Assembly: GCF_001645125.1 (NCBI RefSeq)
Contig: NZ_LXKA01000110.1
Coordinates: 62,001 to 126,000 of the forward strand
Direction: 5' to 3'
DNA from: Paraburkholderia ginsengiterrae
GTDB taxonomy: Bacteria; Pseudomonadota; Gammaproteobacteria; Burkholderiales; Burkholderiaceae
DNA length: 64,000 nt
Shown here: one piece after another, positions 1 through 9,144 of the stretch
Layout: each line of letters begins with the position of its first letter
How positions within the stretch are numbered: the stretch's first letter is position 1
Made by a program: the position numbers and the translations under genes
The notes under the pieces: generated by a model
What the model saw: the letters and a program-made list of their open reading frames with translations, nothing else
What the model was told of the DNA's origin: nothing
Database searches by the model: none

Positions 1-55
1 GAGGATGGGGACGGCGACGTGCATTACGGACCACATCGGAGATTGCCAGAAACAA

Positions 56-89
56 AAAACCCCGCGAGCCTTGCGCTACGCGGGGTTTT
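56..89 (-). terminator. Rho-independent terminator after tRNA-Ala
   Basis: An 11-bp inverted repeat (AAACCCCGCG side at 57-66, CGCGGGGTTTT side at 79-89) with a 12-nt loop lies about 45 bases past the tRNA 3' end. It is A-rich on one flank and T-rich on the other, so it could work in both directions. The first 55 bases of the window show no gene I can support. Confidence 0.75.
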
Positions 90-131
90 GGACTTTTCCG
101 GAATTACTTCTGACCTCCCTGGCCGTTTTGT

Positions 132-207
<76 letters not shown>

Positions 208-219
208 AACGTGCAAATT

Positions 220-250
220 ATTCTAGCACAATGATTTTCCGTTTTGCCAA
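220..250 (-). promoter_or_regulatory. Candidate promoter of tRNA-Ala
   Basis: A TAGAAT -10 box (220-225) sits 12 bases upstream of the tRNA 5' end. A TTGGCA match to the -35 box (245-250) is at a long 19-base spacing. The -10 placement is good; the -35 call is weak. Confidence 0.45.
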
Positions 251-287
251 GCCCACCGGCCTGCCAAAACGACATCGGGAGCCATCA

Positions 288-638
288 TCACCTCGACGGC
301 GGAGCCCCCGCCAGCACCCAATCCACCACCGTCCGAATATCCGCATCGCTCATCGATTGATGCGCGGGCATCGGAATCATGCCCCACACGCCGGCGCCCC
401 CGTCTTTCACCTTGCGCGACAATTTCGCCGGCGCCTGGGCATCGCCCTTGTACTTCGCGGCGATCTGCTGAAACGACGGGCCGACCAGTTTGCGGTCCAC
501 CGCGTGGCACCCCATGCAGGCATTCGCGTTGGCGATCCGTTGACCAGGCGGCGTATCAGCAGCACGCGCCGCCGGCGCGACCGCACCCGCCAGCGCGCCG
601 ACCATCAGCGCGCTAACGACGACAGCACTGCCGCGCAT
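288..638 (-). CDS. Class I c-type cytochrome, periplasmic
   Basis: A protein of 116 residues with a signal peptide (residues 1-27, ending AARAA) and one haem-binding CMGCH motif (C41, C44, H45). A GMIPMPAH segment near residue 86-93 supplies the distal Met ligand, probably M90. Size and motif order fit the cytochrome c551/c552 group, small soluble electron carriers in the periplasm. The chosen ATG overlaps the stop codon of the preceding gene (TGATG), so the two are translationally coupled; a GTG one codon upstream is the alternative start. It is the last gene of the yraN-diaA-dolP cluster. Its electron donor and acceptor cannot be read from context. Confidence 0.88.
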   Translation of the reverse strand: MRGSAVVVSALMVGALAGAVAPAARAADTPPGQRIANANACMGCHAVDRKLVGPSFQQIAAKYKGDAQAPAKLSRKVKDGGAGVWGMIPMPAHQSMSDADIRTVVDWVLAGAPPSR

Positions 639-1432
639 CACGGCGTCGTGGCCTTCGGATTACCCGGGTGCACCGAGTCCGAATTGGTAACGGGGGCCGG
701 CGCCTGCTGATCGAGCGGACGCGCACTCACCGACGAATCAGGAATCGCGCCGACCGTCGGCGCGCTCGCGTCCGGCTGCGAAGCGGCAACCGGCGCCGTC
801 GCCGCCGCGGCAGCGGCCGCCGCGGCTTCCTGCGGCTGAATGTACTGGAACAATTTCACGACCTGCACCACGCCCGGCACGCGGCTCGCGACGTCGGCGC
901 CGCGATTGCCTTCGTCCATGGTCACGAGGCCCATCAGATACAGATTGCCGCGCTCGGCGACGACCTTGAAGTTGTTCGCCGAAATATTCTTCTCGGCGAT
1001 CAGCGCAGTCTTCACGCGCGTCTCGAGGTAGGTGTCATTGGTGCGCGACGAAAACGAGCTGGCCGGCATGATCGCCAGTTCGTTGACGATCGTGTTGACG
1101 TTGTTCAGGCCACGCACGACGTTCTCCGCGCGCTGCTTCGACACATCCCCCGCCACCTCGGCGGTCAGCAGCACGCGGCGGTTGAACACCGTCACGTTGA
1201 CGTGCGCGGTGTCGGGCAGATTCTGGTTGATCTGCGCGAGCGCCTTGACCTGCAACTCGCGATCTTCGGTCTGCGCGCCAAGCGTGCGCCGGTCGGTCGC
1301 CACCAGCGCGCCGCCGCCCGCCGCGCCGGCCACGGCGAGAAAGCAGCCTTGCAATGTTGCGGACAGCCCCGCCGCGAACCCCACCACCAGCACGGTTCTT
1401 ACCAGTGTCTTCTTGACGCGAAATACGCTCAT
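638..1432 (-). CDS. dolP: BON-domain outer-membrane lipoprotein, DolP/YraP type
   Basis: The protein has a lipoprotein signal peptide with an LQGC lipobox near residue 30, then two consecutive BON domains (roughly residues 55-125 and 130-200), then a long low-complexity Ala/Pro/Ser tail. In E. coli DolP is an outer-membrane lipoprotein that supports envelope integrity and is encoded beside diaA, yraN and rsmI; the same neighbours are present here. The Ala-rich tail of about 65 residues is longer than in E. coli DolP. The ATG start has an AAGGAG site nine bases upstream; an in-frame TTG one codon earlier is possible. The symbol rests on domain pair plus gene order. Confidence 0.85.
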   Translation of the reverse strand: MSVFRVKKTLVRTVLVVGFAAGLSATLQGCFLAVAGAAGGGALVATDRRTLGAQTEDRELQVKALAQINQNLPDTAHVNVTVFNRRVLLTAEVAGDVSKQRAENVVRGLNNVNTIVNELAIMPASSFSSRTNDTYLETRVKTALIAEKNISANNFKVVAERGNLYLMGLVTMDEGNRGADVASRVPGVVQVVKLFQYIQPQEAAAAAAAAATAPVAASQPDASAPTVGAIPDSSVSARPLDQQAPAPVTNSDSVHPGNPKATTP

Positions 1433-1458
1433 CAACTAGCTCTCCTTCGGAATCGGTC

Positions 1459-2115
<657 letters not shown>

Positions 2116-2251
2116 TCAACCGGTCCGGCAACCCGGCGCCTGAGCGCTAAAGCATCGCAATTTACGCTGCTTCCTGTGTTGCCGGCGTTACGCAGTAGCC
2201 TGCACGCGTGCGCAAGTTTAGCGTACTCACGCACGTTCTCCGCGCGCGGCG

Positions 2252-2716
2252 TCAGACTTCGTCGGCACGGAACGCGTCGCGCAACCAGACGAGCCGGCCG
2301 CCTTCGAAAGCGATCACATCGAAACGGCACACGGGCTGATCCCGCCCATGCGGCGCACGAGTGGCCAGATAGTGGCGCGCCGCGCGCACAATGCGCTGTT
2401 TCTTCTGCCAGCCGATACTCGCCGCCGCGCCGCCGTACCACCGCTGCGCACGAGCACGGACTTCGACGAATACCAGCGCGCCGTCGCGCTCGCGCATCAC
2501 CAGATCGATCTCGCCGCCACGGCACGACACATTGCGCGCGACGAACCGCAAACGCTGCCGCTGCAAAAACTCCTGCGCCCGCGCCTCGAAAGCCGCACCG
2601 ACGAGTTTGGACCCGGTGAGTCCCGAAAAGTTGTGCGCGCCGGCGGCTGCGCCGCTCGTTGCCGGCGCGTTCGCCGCCTGTGAGCCTTCCGGAGCGCGTG
2701 GCCCTGCGTGGCACAA
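2252..2716 (-). CDS. yraN: YraN family (UPF0102) endonuclease-like protein
   Basis: The C-terminal 115 residues form a complete YraN domain of the restriction-endonuclease-like fold: a conserved acidic pair in [12 protein letters not shown] and FVEVRAR gives the E-x-D-x(n)-E-V-K-like core, followed by YGGAAASIG and CRFDVIAF. The biological role is unsettled; family members are thought to act on DNA. I chose a TTG start (154 residues, AAGG seven bases upstream) because the N-terminus of the family is short. An ATG at 2753-2755 (167 residues) also has a purine-rich upstream stretch and would share its CATG with the rsmI start. It is divergent from rsmI and upstream of diaA. Bases 2047-2251 hold no gene. 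Confidence 0.78.
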   Translation of the reverse strand: MCHAGPRAPEGSQAANAPATSGAAAGAHNFSGLTGSKLVGAAFEARAQEFLQRQRLRFVARNVSCRGGEIDLVMRERDGALVFVEVRARAQRWYGGAAASIGWQKKQRIVRAARHYLATRAPHGRDQPVCRFDVIAFEGGRLVWLRDAFRADEV

Positions 2717-2753
2717 TGACGGCCTTGTTCCGTCTGTCTGCGTCTTCTGCCTC

Positions 2754-3632
2754 ATGACTCCTCTCTCCGAACTCGCGCAAGGCCAGCAGTACCCCGCCGC
2801 CGCGCTGTATGTGGTGGCCACGCCGATCGGCAATATTTCCGACGTCACGCTGCGCGCGTTGCATGTGCTCGGACTCGTGGACCGCATTGCCGCCGAAGAC
2901 ACCCGCAACACCGGTCAGCTGCTCGCACGCTATGGCATCTCGAAGCCGCTCGTCGCCGTGCATCAGCACAACGAGCGGGCTGCGGCGCTGCGCCTGATCG
3001 AGCATCTCCAAGCGGGCGAACGCGTGGCCTACGTGTCCGATGCGGGCACGCCGGGCATCTCGGACCCCGGCGCGAAACTCGTCGACGCGGTTCGCGAGGC
3101 CGGCTTCCCGGTTATTCCGCTACCCGGCGCGAGCGCACTCGCGACCGCGCTAAGCGCGGCCGGCGACTGGGTCGCGACGTTCTCGTTTCTCGGTTTCCTG
3201 CCGCCGAAGGCGAAGGCACGCGCCGCGGCGCTGCAGCCGCTCGCCAGCCACCCGTATGCGATGGTGTTCTACGAAGCACCGCACCGGATCGCCGAAACTG
3301 TCCAGGCACTGGCCGACGCGTTCGGCGGCGAGCGCAGGTTGCTCATCGCCCGGGAATTGACGAAGTTACATGAATCGCTGCATTGCGGCACCCTGGCCGA
3401 AGCGCCAACGTGGCTCGCTGAAGATCCGAACCGGCAGCGCGGTGAATTCGTGCTGGTGGTGGAAGGCGCGCAGCAGGAAGCCGCCGGCGAACACGATCAC
3501 GATGCGTTGCTGGCCATTCTGCTAGAGGAATTGACGGTGAGCAGCGCGGCGAAAGTCGCGGCGGCCATCACCGGAGCGCCGCGCAACGCGCTGTACACGC
3601 GCGCACTGGCTCTGAAAAAAGACGAAGAATAA
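2754..3632 (+). CDS. rsmI: 16S rRNA (cytidine1402-2'-O)-methyltransferase RsmI
   Basis: The 292-residue protein carries the tetrapyrrole-methylase-fold signatures of Rsm[20 protein letters not shown] at the N-terminus, [12 protein letters not shown], and the SAM-site [11 protein letters not shown] near residues 95-105, followed by [10 protein letters not shown]. RsmI 2'-O-methylates C1402 in the ribosomal P site, working with RsmH. Length matches the family. No clear Shine-Dalgarno precedes the ATG at 2754, but homology begins immediately after it. Divergence from yraN is the standard arrangement in proteobacteria. Confidence 0.93.
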   Translation: MTPLSELAQGQQYPAAALYVVATPIGNISDVTLRALHVLGLVDRIAAEDTRNTGQLLARYGISKPLVAVHQHNERAAALRLIEHLQAGERVAYVSDAGTPGISDPGAKLVDAVREAGFPVIPLPGASALATALSAAGDWVATFSFLGFLPPKAKARAAALQPLASHPYAMVFYEAPHRIAETVQALADAFGGERRLLIARELTKLHESLHCGTLAEAPTWLAEDPNRQRGEFVLVVEGAQQEAAGEHDHDALLAILLEELTVSSAAKVAAAITGAPRNALYTRALALKKDEE

Positions 3633-3656
3633 GGCCGCGACAGACACGAGCAAAAG

Positions 3657-3681
3657 AAAAGGGCCGCGCAATGCGGCCCTT
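3657..3681 (-). terminator. Terminator hairpin between rsmI and rlpA
   Basis: AAGGGCCGC (3659-3667) pairs perfectly with GCGGCCCTT (3673-3681) around a 5-nt loop. On the minus strand it is followed by CTTTTCTTTTG, so it most likely ends the rlpA transcript. On the plus strand the T-run is poor, although it may still slow rsmI readthrough. Bases 3682-3776 show nothing further. Confidence 0.65.
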
Positions 3682-3776
3682 CGTGCTTCTGCGGACGTGG
3701 CCCGAGGGCCTGCGGTAACGACGCGCGTACATCACCGGCATCACCGGGCGCGCCTCGCGCACCCGCCGCCGTTACA

Positions 3777-4379
3777 TCACTTGTCGACGCTCGAAACCGA
3801 GTTCATCGCCAGCGTTTCGTTTTGCGCCGCGCGCGCTTCCTGCTGCGTCAAACCTTCGATCTCGACGCGTGCCGTGCCGGCGTGGCGCATGTGGAGCGCG
3901 GACGCGGCCGCCATGGAGAGATCAATCACGCGGCCACGCGCATACGGACCACGGTCATTGATACGCACGACAACCGACAGCGCAGTGGCCGGATTGGTCA
4001 CGCGGACATAGGAACCGAGCGGCAGCGTACGGTGCGCCGCTGTCAGCGCGTGCATGTTGAAGCGTTCGCCATTGGCGGTAAGTCGCCCATGGAAGCCCCG
4101 GCCGTACCACGAGGCGCGGCCAGTCTGGTGAAAGTCCGAGATGCCCGAACTGTCATCCGTGAGCGGTTTGGCATCGGCTAGCGACGAGCCCTTGGCAGAC
4201 GCGTCGGACGCCGGCGCGCTACCGAAAGCTTGCGGTCCGAAAGCACCCGCCTGCGCGTTCTTGCTGCTCAGCGGCACACCGCTGTCCGACGTGCTGCCTG
4301 CGCCCGGAGGCGTAGCGCAACCCGCCAGCACAAAAAAGGCAAAAAGAGTCCCCAGACCACGGGATAACCGAGTTTTCAT
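3777..4379 (-). CDS. rlpA: RlpA-like septal lipoprotein (double-psi beta-barrel)
   Basis: A 200-residue lipoprotein: signal peptide from MKTRLSRG with lipobox LAGC, a 60-residue Gly/Ser/Ala linker, then the RlpA double-psi beta-barrel ([48 protein letters not shown]). In Pseudomonas, RlpA is a lytic transglycosylase that cleaves glycan strands lacking stem peptides at the septum. The C-terminal SPOR domain that localises longer homologues is absent, as in many short RlpA proteins. The start was set at the ATG giving a normal 20-residue lipoprotein signal; ATG 4407-4409 would add ten residues. Neither has a good ribosome binding site. Confidence 0.85.
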   Translation of the reverse strand: MKTRLSRGLGTLFAFFVLAGCATPPGAGSTSDSGVPLSSKNAQAGAFGPQAFGSAPASDASAKGSSLADAKPLTDDSSGISDFHQTGRASWYGRGFHGRLTANGERFNMHALTAAHRTLPLGSYVRVTNPATALSVVVRINDRGPYARGRVIDLSMAAASALHMRHAGTARVEIEGLTQQEARAAQNETLAMNSVSSVDK

Positions 4380-4838
4380 AAGACGTGCAATCACATTGTC
4401 GAGCCGCATCACGCGAAGTTTTGCGTGTTGCCTGCGACTCCGGCGGCAAAGGACGACAACGCGCCGCGCTGGTCTGCGCAGAACGTCAAAGCCCGGATGC
4501 GGCTCACTCAGCCGCTACCGCACGGTTAATTTTCACGTCTGGCGCAACCTGTCCCCGGCAGCCTGACCAGACCCCACATGCCGCCAGACGAACGTGGCAA
4601 ACACGTTCTTGCGCGCGAAACTCAGCGAGCAGGAACGGCGGCGTAGGCCCCACCCAGCGTCACGGCAGTTAAGTCCGTTGCAGGCGCGTGGCGCCTGGCT
4701 GGGCAAGACGTGTGCATCGAACGCATCGATACTTGATGGCTGCCGACAACCGCAGCAGCCCATACTTGAGTGGCGATCCGCGCGCCCATTTTTGATGGGG
4801 ACGCATCGCCTTGTGGCATGCACAATTCTCTGTGCATA
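4380..4838 (-). other. Long structured leader or ncRNA region upstream of rlpA
   Basis: About 460 bases without a recognisable gene follow a strong minus-strand promoter. The minus-strand transcript would contain several short perfect hairpins: ATGCACA/TGTGCAT (4818-4837), GGCTGC/GCAGCC around 4737-4761, and CAGGCGC-CAC-GCGCCTG near 4681-4697. A reading frame of about 80 codons crosses the same bases (minus strand, 4622 to about 4870) but has no familiar product and no clear ribosome binding site. It could be a long rlpA leader, a small RNA, or an unrecognised small gene. Confidence 0.35.
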
Positions 4839-4844
4839 GGACGC

Positions 4845-4875
4845 ATTATACCCAAAACAAAATTCCAGGTTGGCA
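4845..4875 (-). promoter_or_regulatory. Candidate sigma70 promoter upstream of the rlpA leader
   Basis: A perfect TATAAT -10 box lies on the minus strand at 4845-4850. A TTGCCA match lies 20 bases further upstream, at a spacing longer than ideal; the T-rich spacer may compensate. Transcription would start near 4838, at the first hairpin of the structured region. Confidence 0.45.
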
Positions 4876-5017
4876 AGCGACTGAAAACCTTGATGAATTT
4901 TCACTTTTGCTGCAAGAATGAGCCGCCGGAAGCCCGCTGCGACGAGGCTTGCCCGGCTCCGGCGAGCGCGCGCAAGAGGCCGGTACAATCGATGTTTTTC
5001 CAGCGGCGCCGCCATCC

Positions 5018-5662
5018 ATGAAAGTCACCTTGATCCCCGTCACGCCGTTCCAGCAGAACAGTTCGCTGCTCGTTTGCGAGGCAACCGGACGCGCGGCCGT
5101 CGTCGATCCGGGCGGCGACCTCGACATCATCCAGGGCGAAATCGCGCGGCAGAACGTGACGGTCGAAAAAGTCTTCCTGACCCACGGTCACATCGACCAT
5201 TGCGCGGGCGCGAAAACGCTCGCCGCGCACTACGGCGTGCCGATCGAAGGCCCGCACCCCGACGAGCGCTTCTGGCTCGACAAGCTGCCGGATCAAAGCA
5301 CGCGCTTCGGCTTTCCGGCGGCCGAAGCCTTCGAACCGGACCGTTGGCTGCAGAACGGAGAGACCGTGCAGTTCGGCGCCGAAACGCTCGAGGTCTATCA
5401 CTGCCCGGGGCACACGCCCGGCCACGTGGTGTTCTTCAGCCGCAAGCATCGGCTCGCGCTGGTGGGCGACGTGCTGTTCGCCGGTTCGATCGGCCGCACG
5501 GATTTTCCGCGCGGCAATCACGCGGACCTGGTGCGCTCGATCCGCGAGAGGCTCTGGCCGCTCGGCGACGACGTCACCTTCGTTCCCGGACACGGTCCCA
5601 CCTCGACGTTCGGCGCCGAACGCCGCTCGAATCCGTACGTCGCCGACGGAGTCGAGGCATGA
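5018..5662 (+). CDS. MBL-fold metallo-hydrolase, glyoxalase II-like (YcbL type)
   Basis: The 214-residue protein is a single metallo-beta-lactamase domain. The metal motif [10 protein letters not shown] (H-x-H-x-D-H) is near residue 55, with further ligands in [20 protein letters not shown] and VPGHGP. Length and motif spacing fit the short glyoxalase II-like hydrolases (YcbL/GloB-related) rather than true GloB, since the C-terminal substrate-binding domain is missing. Such enzymes hydrolyse thioesters, typically S-lactoylglutathione, but the substrate here is inference. The stop overlaps the start of the exonuclease gene (ATGA), so the two are co-translated. Confidence 0.88.
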   Translation: MKVTLIPVTPFQQNSSLLVCEATGRAAVVDPGGDLDIIQGEIARQNVTVEKVFLTHGHIDHCAGAKTLAAHYGVPIEGPHPDERFWLDKLPDQSTRFGFPAAEAFEPDRWLQNGETVQFGAETLEVYHCPGHTPGHVVFFSRKHRLALVGDVLFAGSIGRTDFPRGNHADLVRSIRERLWPLGDDVTFVPGHGPTSTFGAERRSNPYVADGVEA

Positions 5663-6288
5663 GCAGCGAAATCTATGTGAGCACCGACGTGGAAGCTGAC
5701 GGCCCGATTCCCGGCCCGCATTCCATGTTGAGCTTCGCCTCCGCCGCCTACACGGAAGACAAGCAGCTGATCGCCACCTTCTCGGCGAATCTCGAGCTGC
5801 TGGAAGGCGCCACGCCGCATCCCGTGCAGGAGGCGTGGTGGAAGACGCAGCCTGAGGCATGGGAAGCCTGCCGCAAGGACCTGCAAACGCCCGCGGCGGC
5901 ATTGACGGCGTATGTGGACTGGGTCGAAGCGTTGCCGGGCAAACCGGTGTTCGTGGCAATGCCCGCCGGCTTCGACTTCACCTATATGTTCTGGTACATG
6001 ATGCGGTTTGTCGGCCGCTGCCCGTTTTCCTGGTCGGCGCTCGACATCAAGACACTGGCATTCGCGATGACGGGCCTGCCGTATCGCAAGAACATCAAGC
6101 CGCGCTTTCCAAAGCACTGGTTCGACGAACACCCGCATACGCATGTCGCACTCGACGACGCCATCGAACAAGGCGCGCTTTTCTGCAATATGCTGAAGGA
6201 TCTGCGCGCAAGCCAGGCGATCTCCCTCGCAATCGGTCAAGATGGGGACGGCTCAGGACAAAACCCCGCTGAGGAACCGGCAAATTAG
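5659..6288 (+). CDS. Stand-alone DnaQ-like 3'-5' exonuclease
   Basis: The 209-residue protein begins with [12 protein letters not shown], carrying the D-x-E pair of exonuclease motif I. Middle segments [17 protein letters not shown] and the late [11 protein letters not shown] (H-x4-D, motif III of DEDDh enzymes) complete a two-metal-ion active site. It is a free-standing exonuclease, not a polymerase subunit. I cannot tell DNA from RNA specificity. It starts inside the stop codon of the MBL hydrolase gene. Confidence 0.82.
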   Translation: MSSEIYVSTDVEADGPIPGPHSMLSFASAAYTEDKQLIATFSANLELLEGATPHPVQEAWWKTQPEAWEACRKDLQTPAAALTAYVDWVEALPGKPVFVAMPAGFDFTYMFWYMMRFVGRCPFSWSALDIKTLAFAMTGLPYRKNIKPRFPKHWFDEHPHTHVALDDAIEQGALFCNMLKDLRASQAISLAIGQDGDGSGQNPAEEPAN

Positions 6289-6378
6289 GGAATCTCCCTC
6301 GTCGAAGCCGTTTTACATTGCGTTTCGTTTTCGCGCCCTCTACCATTCGTTGATACGGCGACGCAAACGGAGGCGCAG

Positions 6379-6837
6379 TTGACACTCGATACGTTCTCGC
6401 AAAAAATTTTGCGCCTACTGCAGCTCGACGCACGCCGCTCGGTGCAGGAGATTTCCGACCAGGTCGGCCTGTCGAGCACGCCATGCTGGCGGCGCATCAA
6501 GGACATGGAGCAATCGGGGGTGATTCAGCGCTATACGGCGCTGCTCGATCGGGAAAAGCTTGGTCTGCACGTGTGCGCGCTGGCGCATATTCACCTTACG
6601 CGCCATACCGAGGGCGGTGTGGAGCAATTCGAACGGGAAATTGCCACGTGCCCGGAGGTCACCGAGTGCTACAGCACGACAGGCGAATCCGACTACATCC
6701 TTAAGATCGTCGCGCCGGACATCAAGGCGTACGACAGCTTTCTGCACGAACGCATCTTCAAGATTCCCGCCGTCGCACAGGTGCGTACGAGCGTCGTGCT
6801 GCGCGAAATCAAATTCGATACGCAATTGCCGCTGTGA
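6379..6837 (+). CDS. Lrp/AsnC family transcriptional regulator
   Basis: The 152-residue protein has an N-terminal helix-turn-helix (DARRSVQEISDQVGLSSTPC, residues 18-37) and a C-terminal RAM ligand-binding domain (ALAHIHLTRH... YSTTGESDYILKIV). Regulators of this family sense amino acids and form octamers on DNA. The start is a TTG: GGAGG lies six bases upstream and homology begins right there, while no in-frame ATG exists before the HTH. The gene faces the CDF exporter tail-to-tail, so its target is not implied by position. Confidence 0.92.
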   Translation: MTLDTFSQKILRLLQLDARRSVQEISDQVGLSSTPCWRRIKDMEQSGVIQRYTALLDREKLGLHVCALAHIHLTRHTEGGVEQFEREIATCPEVTECYSTTGESDYILKIVAPDIKAYDSFLHERIFKIPAVAQVRTSVVLREIKFDTQLPL

Positions 6838-6887
6838 TCGTCTGGCGGCACGCCACGCAGAAGCGGCGTGCTCGCGCGGCGCGAGCC

Positions 6888-8141
6888 TCAGATGGCGCTG
6901 TGCGGCTCAGTCGCCTTCACGCCGTTCGTTGCCGCGCCATCGGTCTTCGCTTCTCCTGCCTGAGATGCTCCCGCCGGCAACGCCGCCAGTTCCTGCCGCA
7001 GATCCAGCTTGCGCGCACCCAGGCGGGCCTTGAGCGCTGCCAGATCAATCGAGGCAGCCTGAGATACTTCGCCATTCGACGCGCCGGAAAGCGGTTTCGG
7101 CAACACCACCTCAACGTCGAGCCCGGTGCTCAGGTAGTGAATGTTCACGGCGGCCGCCTTCACGCCGCAGGGTGCCAATGCGGCGTTCACTTCCGCGACC
7201 ACCCGCTCGCGAGTCGGCAGATCGACCGGCGGGTGCGCAACCGCATCGTTTTCCGGATCGACGTGGATCAACGCGTCGAGCACGCGATTGTCGGTCAGCA
7301 CGCGCAAACGCGCCGACTCCGCAATGTAATGCCCCTCCGACACTGAGATCTGCGGATCGACCAGAATGTGCGCGTCGATGAGGGCAAAATCGCCCATCTT
7401 GCGCGTGCGCATTTCGTGCACGTCGCGCACGCCGGGCGTCGCGAGGAGTAGCGCGCGCATATCGGCGGTTGCGGCTTCGTCGAGTGCGCGGTCGGAGAGA
7501 TCCTGCAGTGCGTCCCAGCCGAACGTCCAGCCCATGCGCGCCACCATGAAGCCGACAATCGCCGCCGCAATTGGATCGAGCAACCGCACGCCGGCGAGAC
7601 TGCCGATAATGCCGATCGCGACCACCAGCGACGACGCCGCATCTGAACGCGCGTGCCACGCATTGGCAATTAACATAGCCGACCGCACGCGTTGCGCCTC
7701 ACGCAGCATGTAGCGAAACAGCGCCTCTTTGGAAACCAGAACCAGCACCGCGACCGCGAGAGCACTCATATGGACGGCGGGGATATCCTGCAGATCGGCG
7801 AGACGCGTTCCGGCGCGCCACAGCATCCCGACGCCTACCGCGATCAGCAGCCCGCCGAAAAATAACGACGCCACCGTTTCATAACGGCTGTGCCCGTAAT
7901 TGTGATCCGCGTCGGGCTTGGCGCCGCTGTGCCGATTGGCAATCAGCACGACAAAATCGGAAATCAGATCGGCGAGGGAATGGATACCGTCGGCGACCAG
8001 GGCTTGCGAGTGCGCAAACACGCCGATGACGATTTGCAGCGCCATCAACACCGTATTGAGCGCAATGCTGACAAAGGTACTTTTGCGCGCAACGCGATGT
8101 TTCTCAGCGGATTGGGCAGCGGCGGCGGCGGTGGGAGGCAT
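6888..8141 (-). CDS. Cation diffusion facilitator (CDF) metal efflux protein
   Basis: A 417-residue inner-membrane protein with about six helices. Helix II carries ADGIHSLADLISD and helix V NAWHARSDAASS, the Asp/His metal-binding site of CDF exporters, which swap cytoplasmic divalent metal (Zn, Fe, Co, Mn) for protons. A cytoplasmic ferredoxin-like domain follows (GVRDVHEMRTRKMGDFALIDAHI; IHVDPEND). The C-terminal 100 residues go beyond the usual length and are Ala-rich and low in complexity. No Shine-Dalgarno is evident before the ATG. Metal specificity cannot be assigned from sequence. Confidence 0.9.
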   Translation of the reverse strand: MPPTAAAAAQSAEKHRVARKSTFVSIALNTVLMALQIVIGVFAHSQALVADGIHSLADLISDFVVLIANRHSGAKPDADHNYGHSRYETVASLFFGGLLIAVGVGMLWRAGTRLADLQDIPAVHMSALAVAVLVLVSKEALFRYMLREAQRVRSAMLIANAWHARSDAASSLVVAIGIIGSLAGVRLLDPIAAAIVGFMVARMGWTFGWDALQDLSDRALDEAATADMRALLLATPGVRDVHEMRTRKMGDFALIDAHILVDPQISVSEGHYIAESARLRVLTDNRVLDALIHVDPENDAVAHPPVDLPTRERVVAEVNAALAPCGVKAAAVNIHYLSTGLDVEVVLPKPLSGASNGEVSQAASIDLAALKARLGARKLDLRQELAALPAGASQAGEAKTDGAATNGVKATEPHSAI

Positions 8142-8317
8142 CGCGAGAGCAAAGTGAAAAAGTTCAATGCCTGTATTCTACCCGGCGCATATCGAATTGC
8201 GCTGGAGAGACCCTGAAATCCCCTTTTAAATCAGACGCTTATCTAAACGAAAAGCATTCGCGTTCCAGTTACGTGGAGCACATGCGGCAAAAGACCACGG
8301 CAGTTTGTCGTGGCAAT

Positions 8318-8352
8318 AAAAAAACCGCGCCCTCGACGGTACGCGGTTTTTT
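8318..8352 (-). terminator. Terminator of the H-NS gene
   Basis: AAAAAAACCGCG (8317-8328) pairs with CGCGGTTTTTT (8342-8352) across a 13-nt loop, leaving a run of T on the minus strand, 85 bases after the H-NS stop. The arms are A/T symmetric, so it may act both ways. Confidence 0.75.
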
Positions 8353-8436
8353 ACATAACTGCAGACACAGTGATGTGTCTGATTGAAGCTATTCGTATTA
8401 CTTGATAGCCGGAAGCATTACTCCCAGCCCAAAGCA

Positions 8437-8739
8437 TTACTTCTGAATGAGAAACTTGTCACGATCCAGACCGGCGATCCAGCGCGGCGGCTTGCCACGG
8501 CCGGACCACGTGCTGCCGCTATCCGGGTCGCGGTATTTCGGTGCGACGCCTGCGCGCGGACGGCCTGCTTTAACGCCTTTGGCGGCACGGCCGCCACCGA
8601 GTTCAGCCAGCGTAATGCCGTAGTCGGACATTTTCTGCTTGATCTCATTCAATACTTCTGCGTATTCACGCGACTTCGCTTCTTCGATCTGCTTTTCGAG
8701 CTTCTCGCGCTGAGCGAGTAGTTCCTTGTAGGAAGACAT
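8437..8739 (-). CDS. H-NS family nucleoid protein (Burkholderia short type)
   Basis: The 100-residue protein has an N-terminal coiled-coil oligomerisation region (residues 1-40), a flexible linker, and a C-terminal DNA-binding loop PDSGSTWSGRGKPPRW matching the TWTGRGR-P core that inserts into the minor groove of AT-rich DNA. It is shorter than E. coli H-NS, as is usual for the Burkholderia H-NS paralogues. It would silence AT-rich, often foreign, DNA. The long AT-rich region upstream is a natural target for autoregulation. Confidence 0.92.
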   Translation of the reverse strand: MSSYKELLAQREKLEKQIEEAKSREYAEVLNEIKQKMSDYGITLAELGGGRAAKGVKAGRPRAGVAPKYRDPDSGSTWSGRGKPPRWIAGLDRDKFLIQK

Positions 8740-9144
8740 AGGTTCCCTTGTGGTTTGGTTTAATGACTGCCAGTCTTAAGCCGGCTTGCCCTTCAAAGTG
8801 ATCATGCCGTCGGAATTTGATGGCGAGATTAACACAAATTAGAAAAACCACAAAAGCTCGAGTGTTAAATTAATCGCGGCTCGTTTCAAAAAATTTCGCG
8901 ACTGCCGCCGAGTTACGGCACTTCCTTTCAAATAGCTGATTTCGTGTTTTGCTGAAAAACGCAGTCGGCATCGGTAATCGGGGAATTAACTATCAAACCA
9001 TGAAATTTAAGCCTTCTGTTTGCCGTCAACATTTCATGCCATGAGAGCTTTAACCTGAAACGTCGTAACATATTGCGACAAACGTTTCACACCGTTATTG
9101 CCATATGAGTGTTTTCCCCAAAAAGCGCGAAAAAACTAATTCGC
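8740..9144. other. AT-rich intergenic region between the H-NS and HugZ genes
   Basis: Around 400 bases clearly poorer in GC than the flanks, with A/T tracts such as AAAAAATTT near 8888 and TTAAATTAAT near 8862. No gene is visible. It contains the H-NS promoter region (minus strand) and an imperfect dyad TGAAACG...CGTTTCA at 9056-9089. Confidence 0.6.

Noticed and set aside
4622-4840. 6S RNA
   Set aside because: The region has hairpins but not the long closing stem and large central bubble of 6S RNA.
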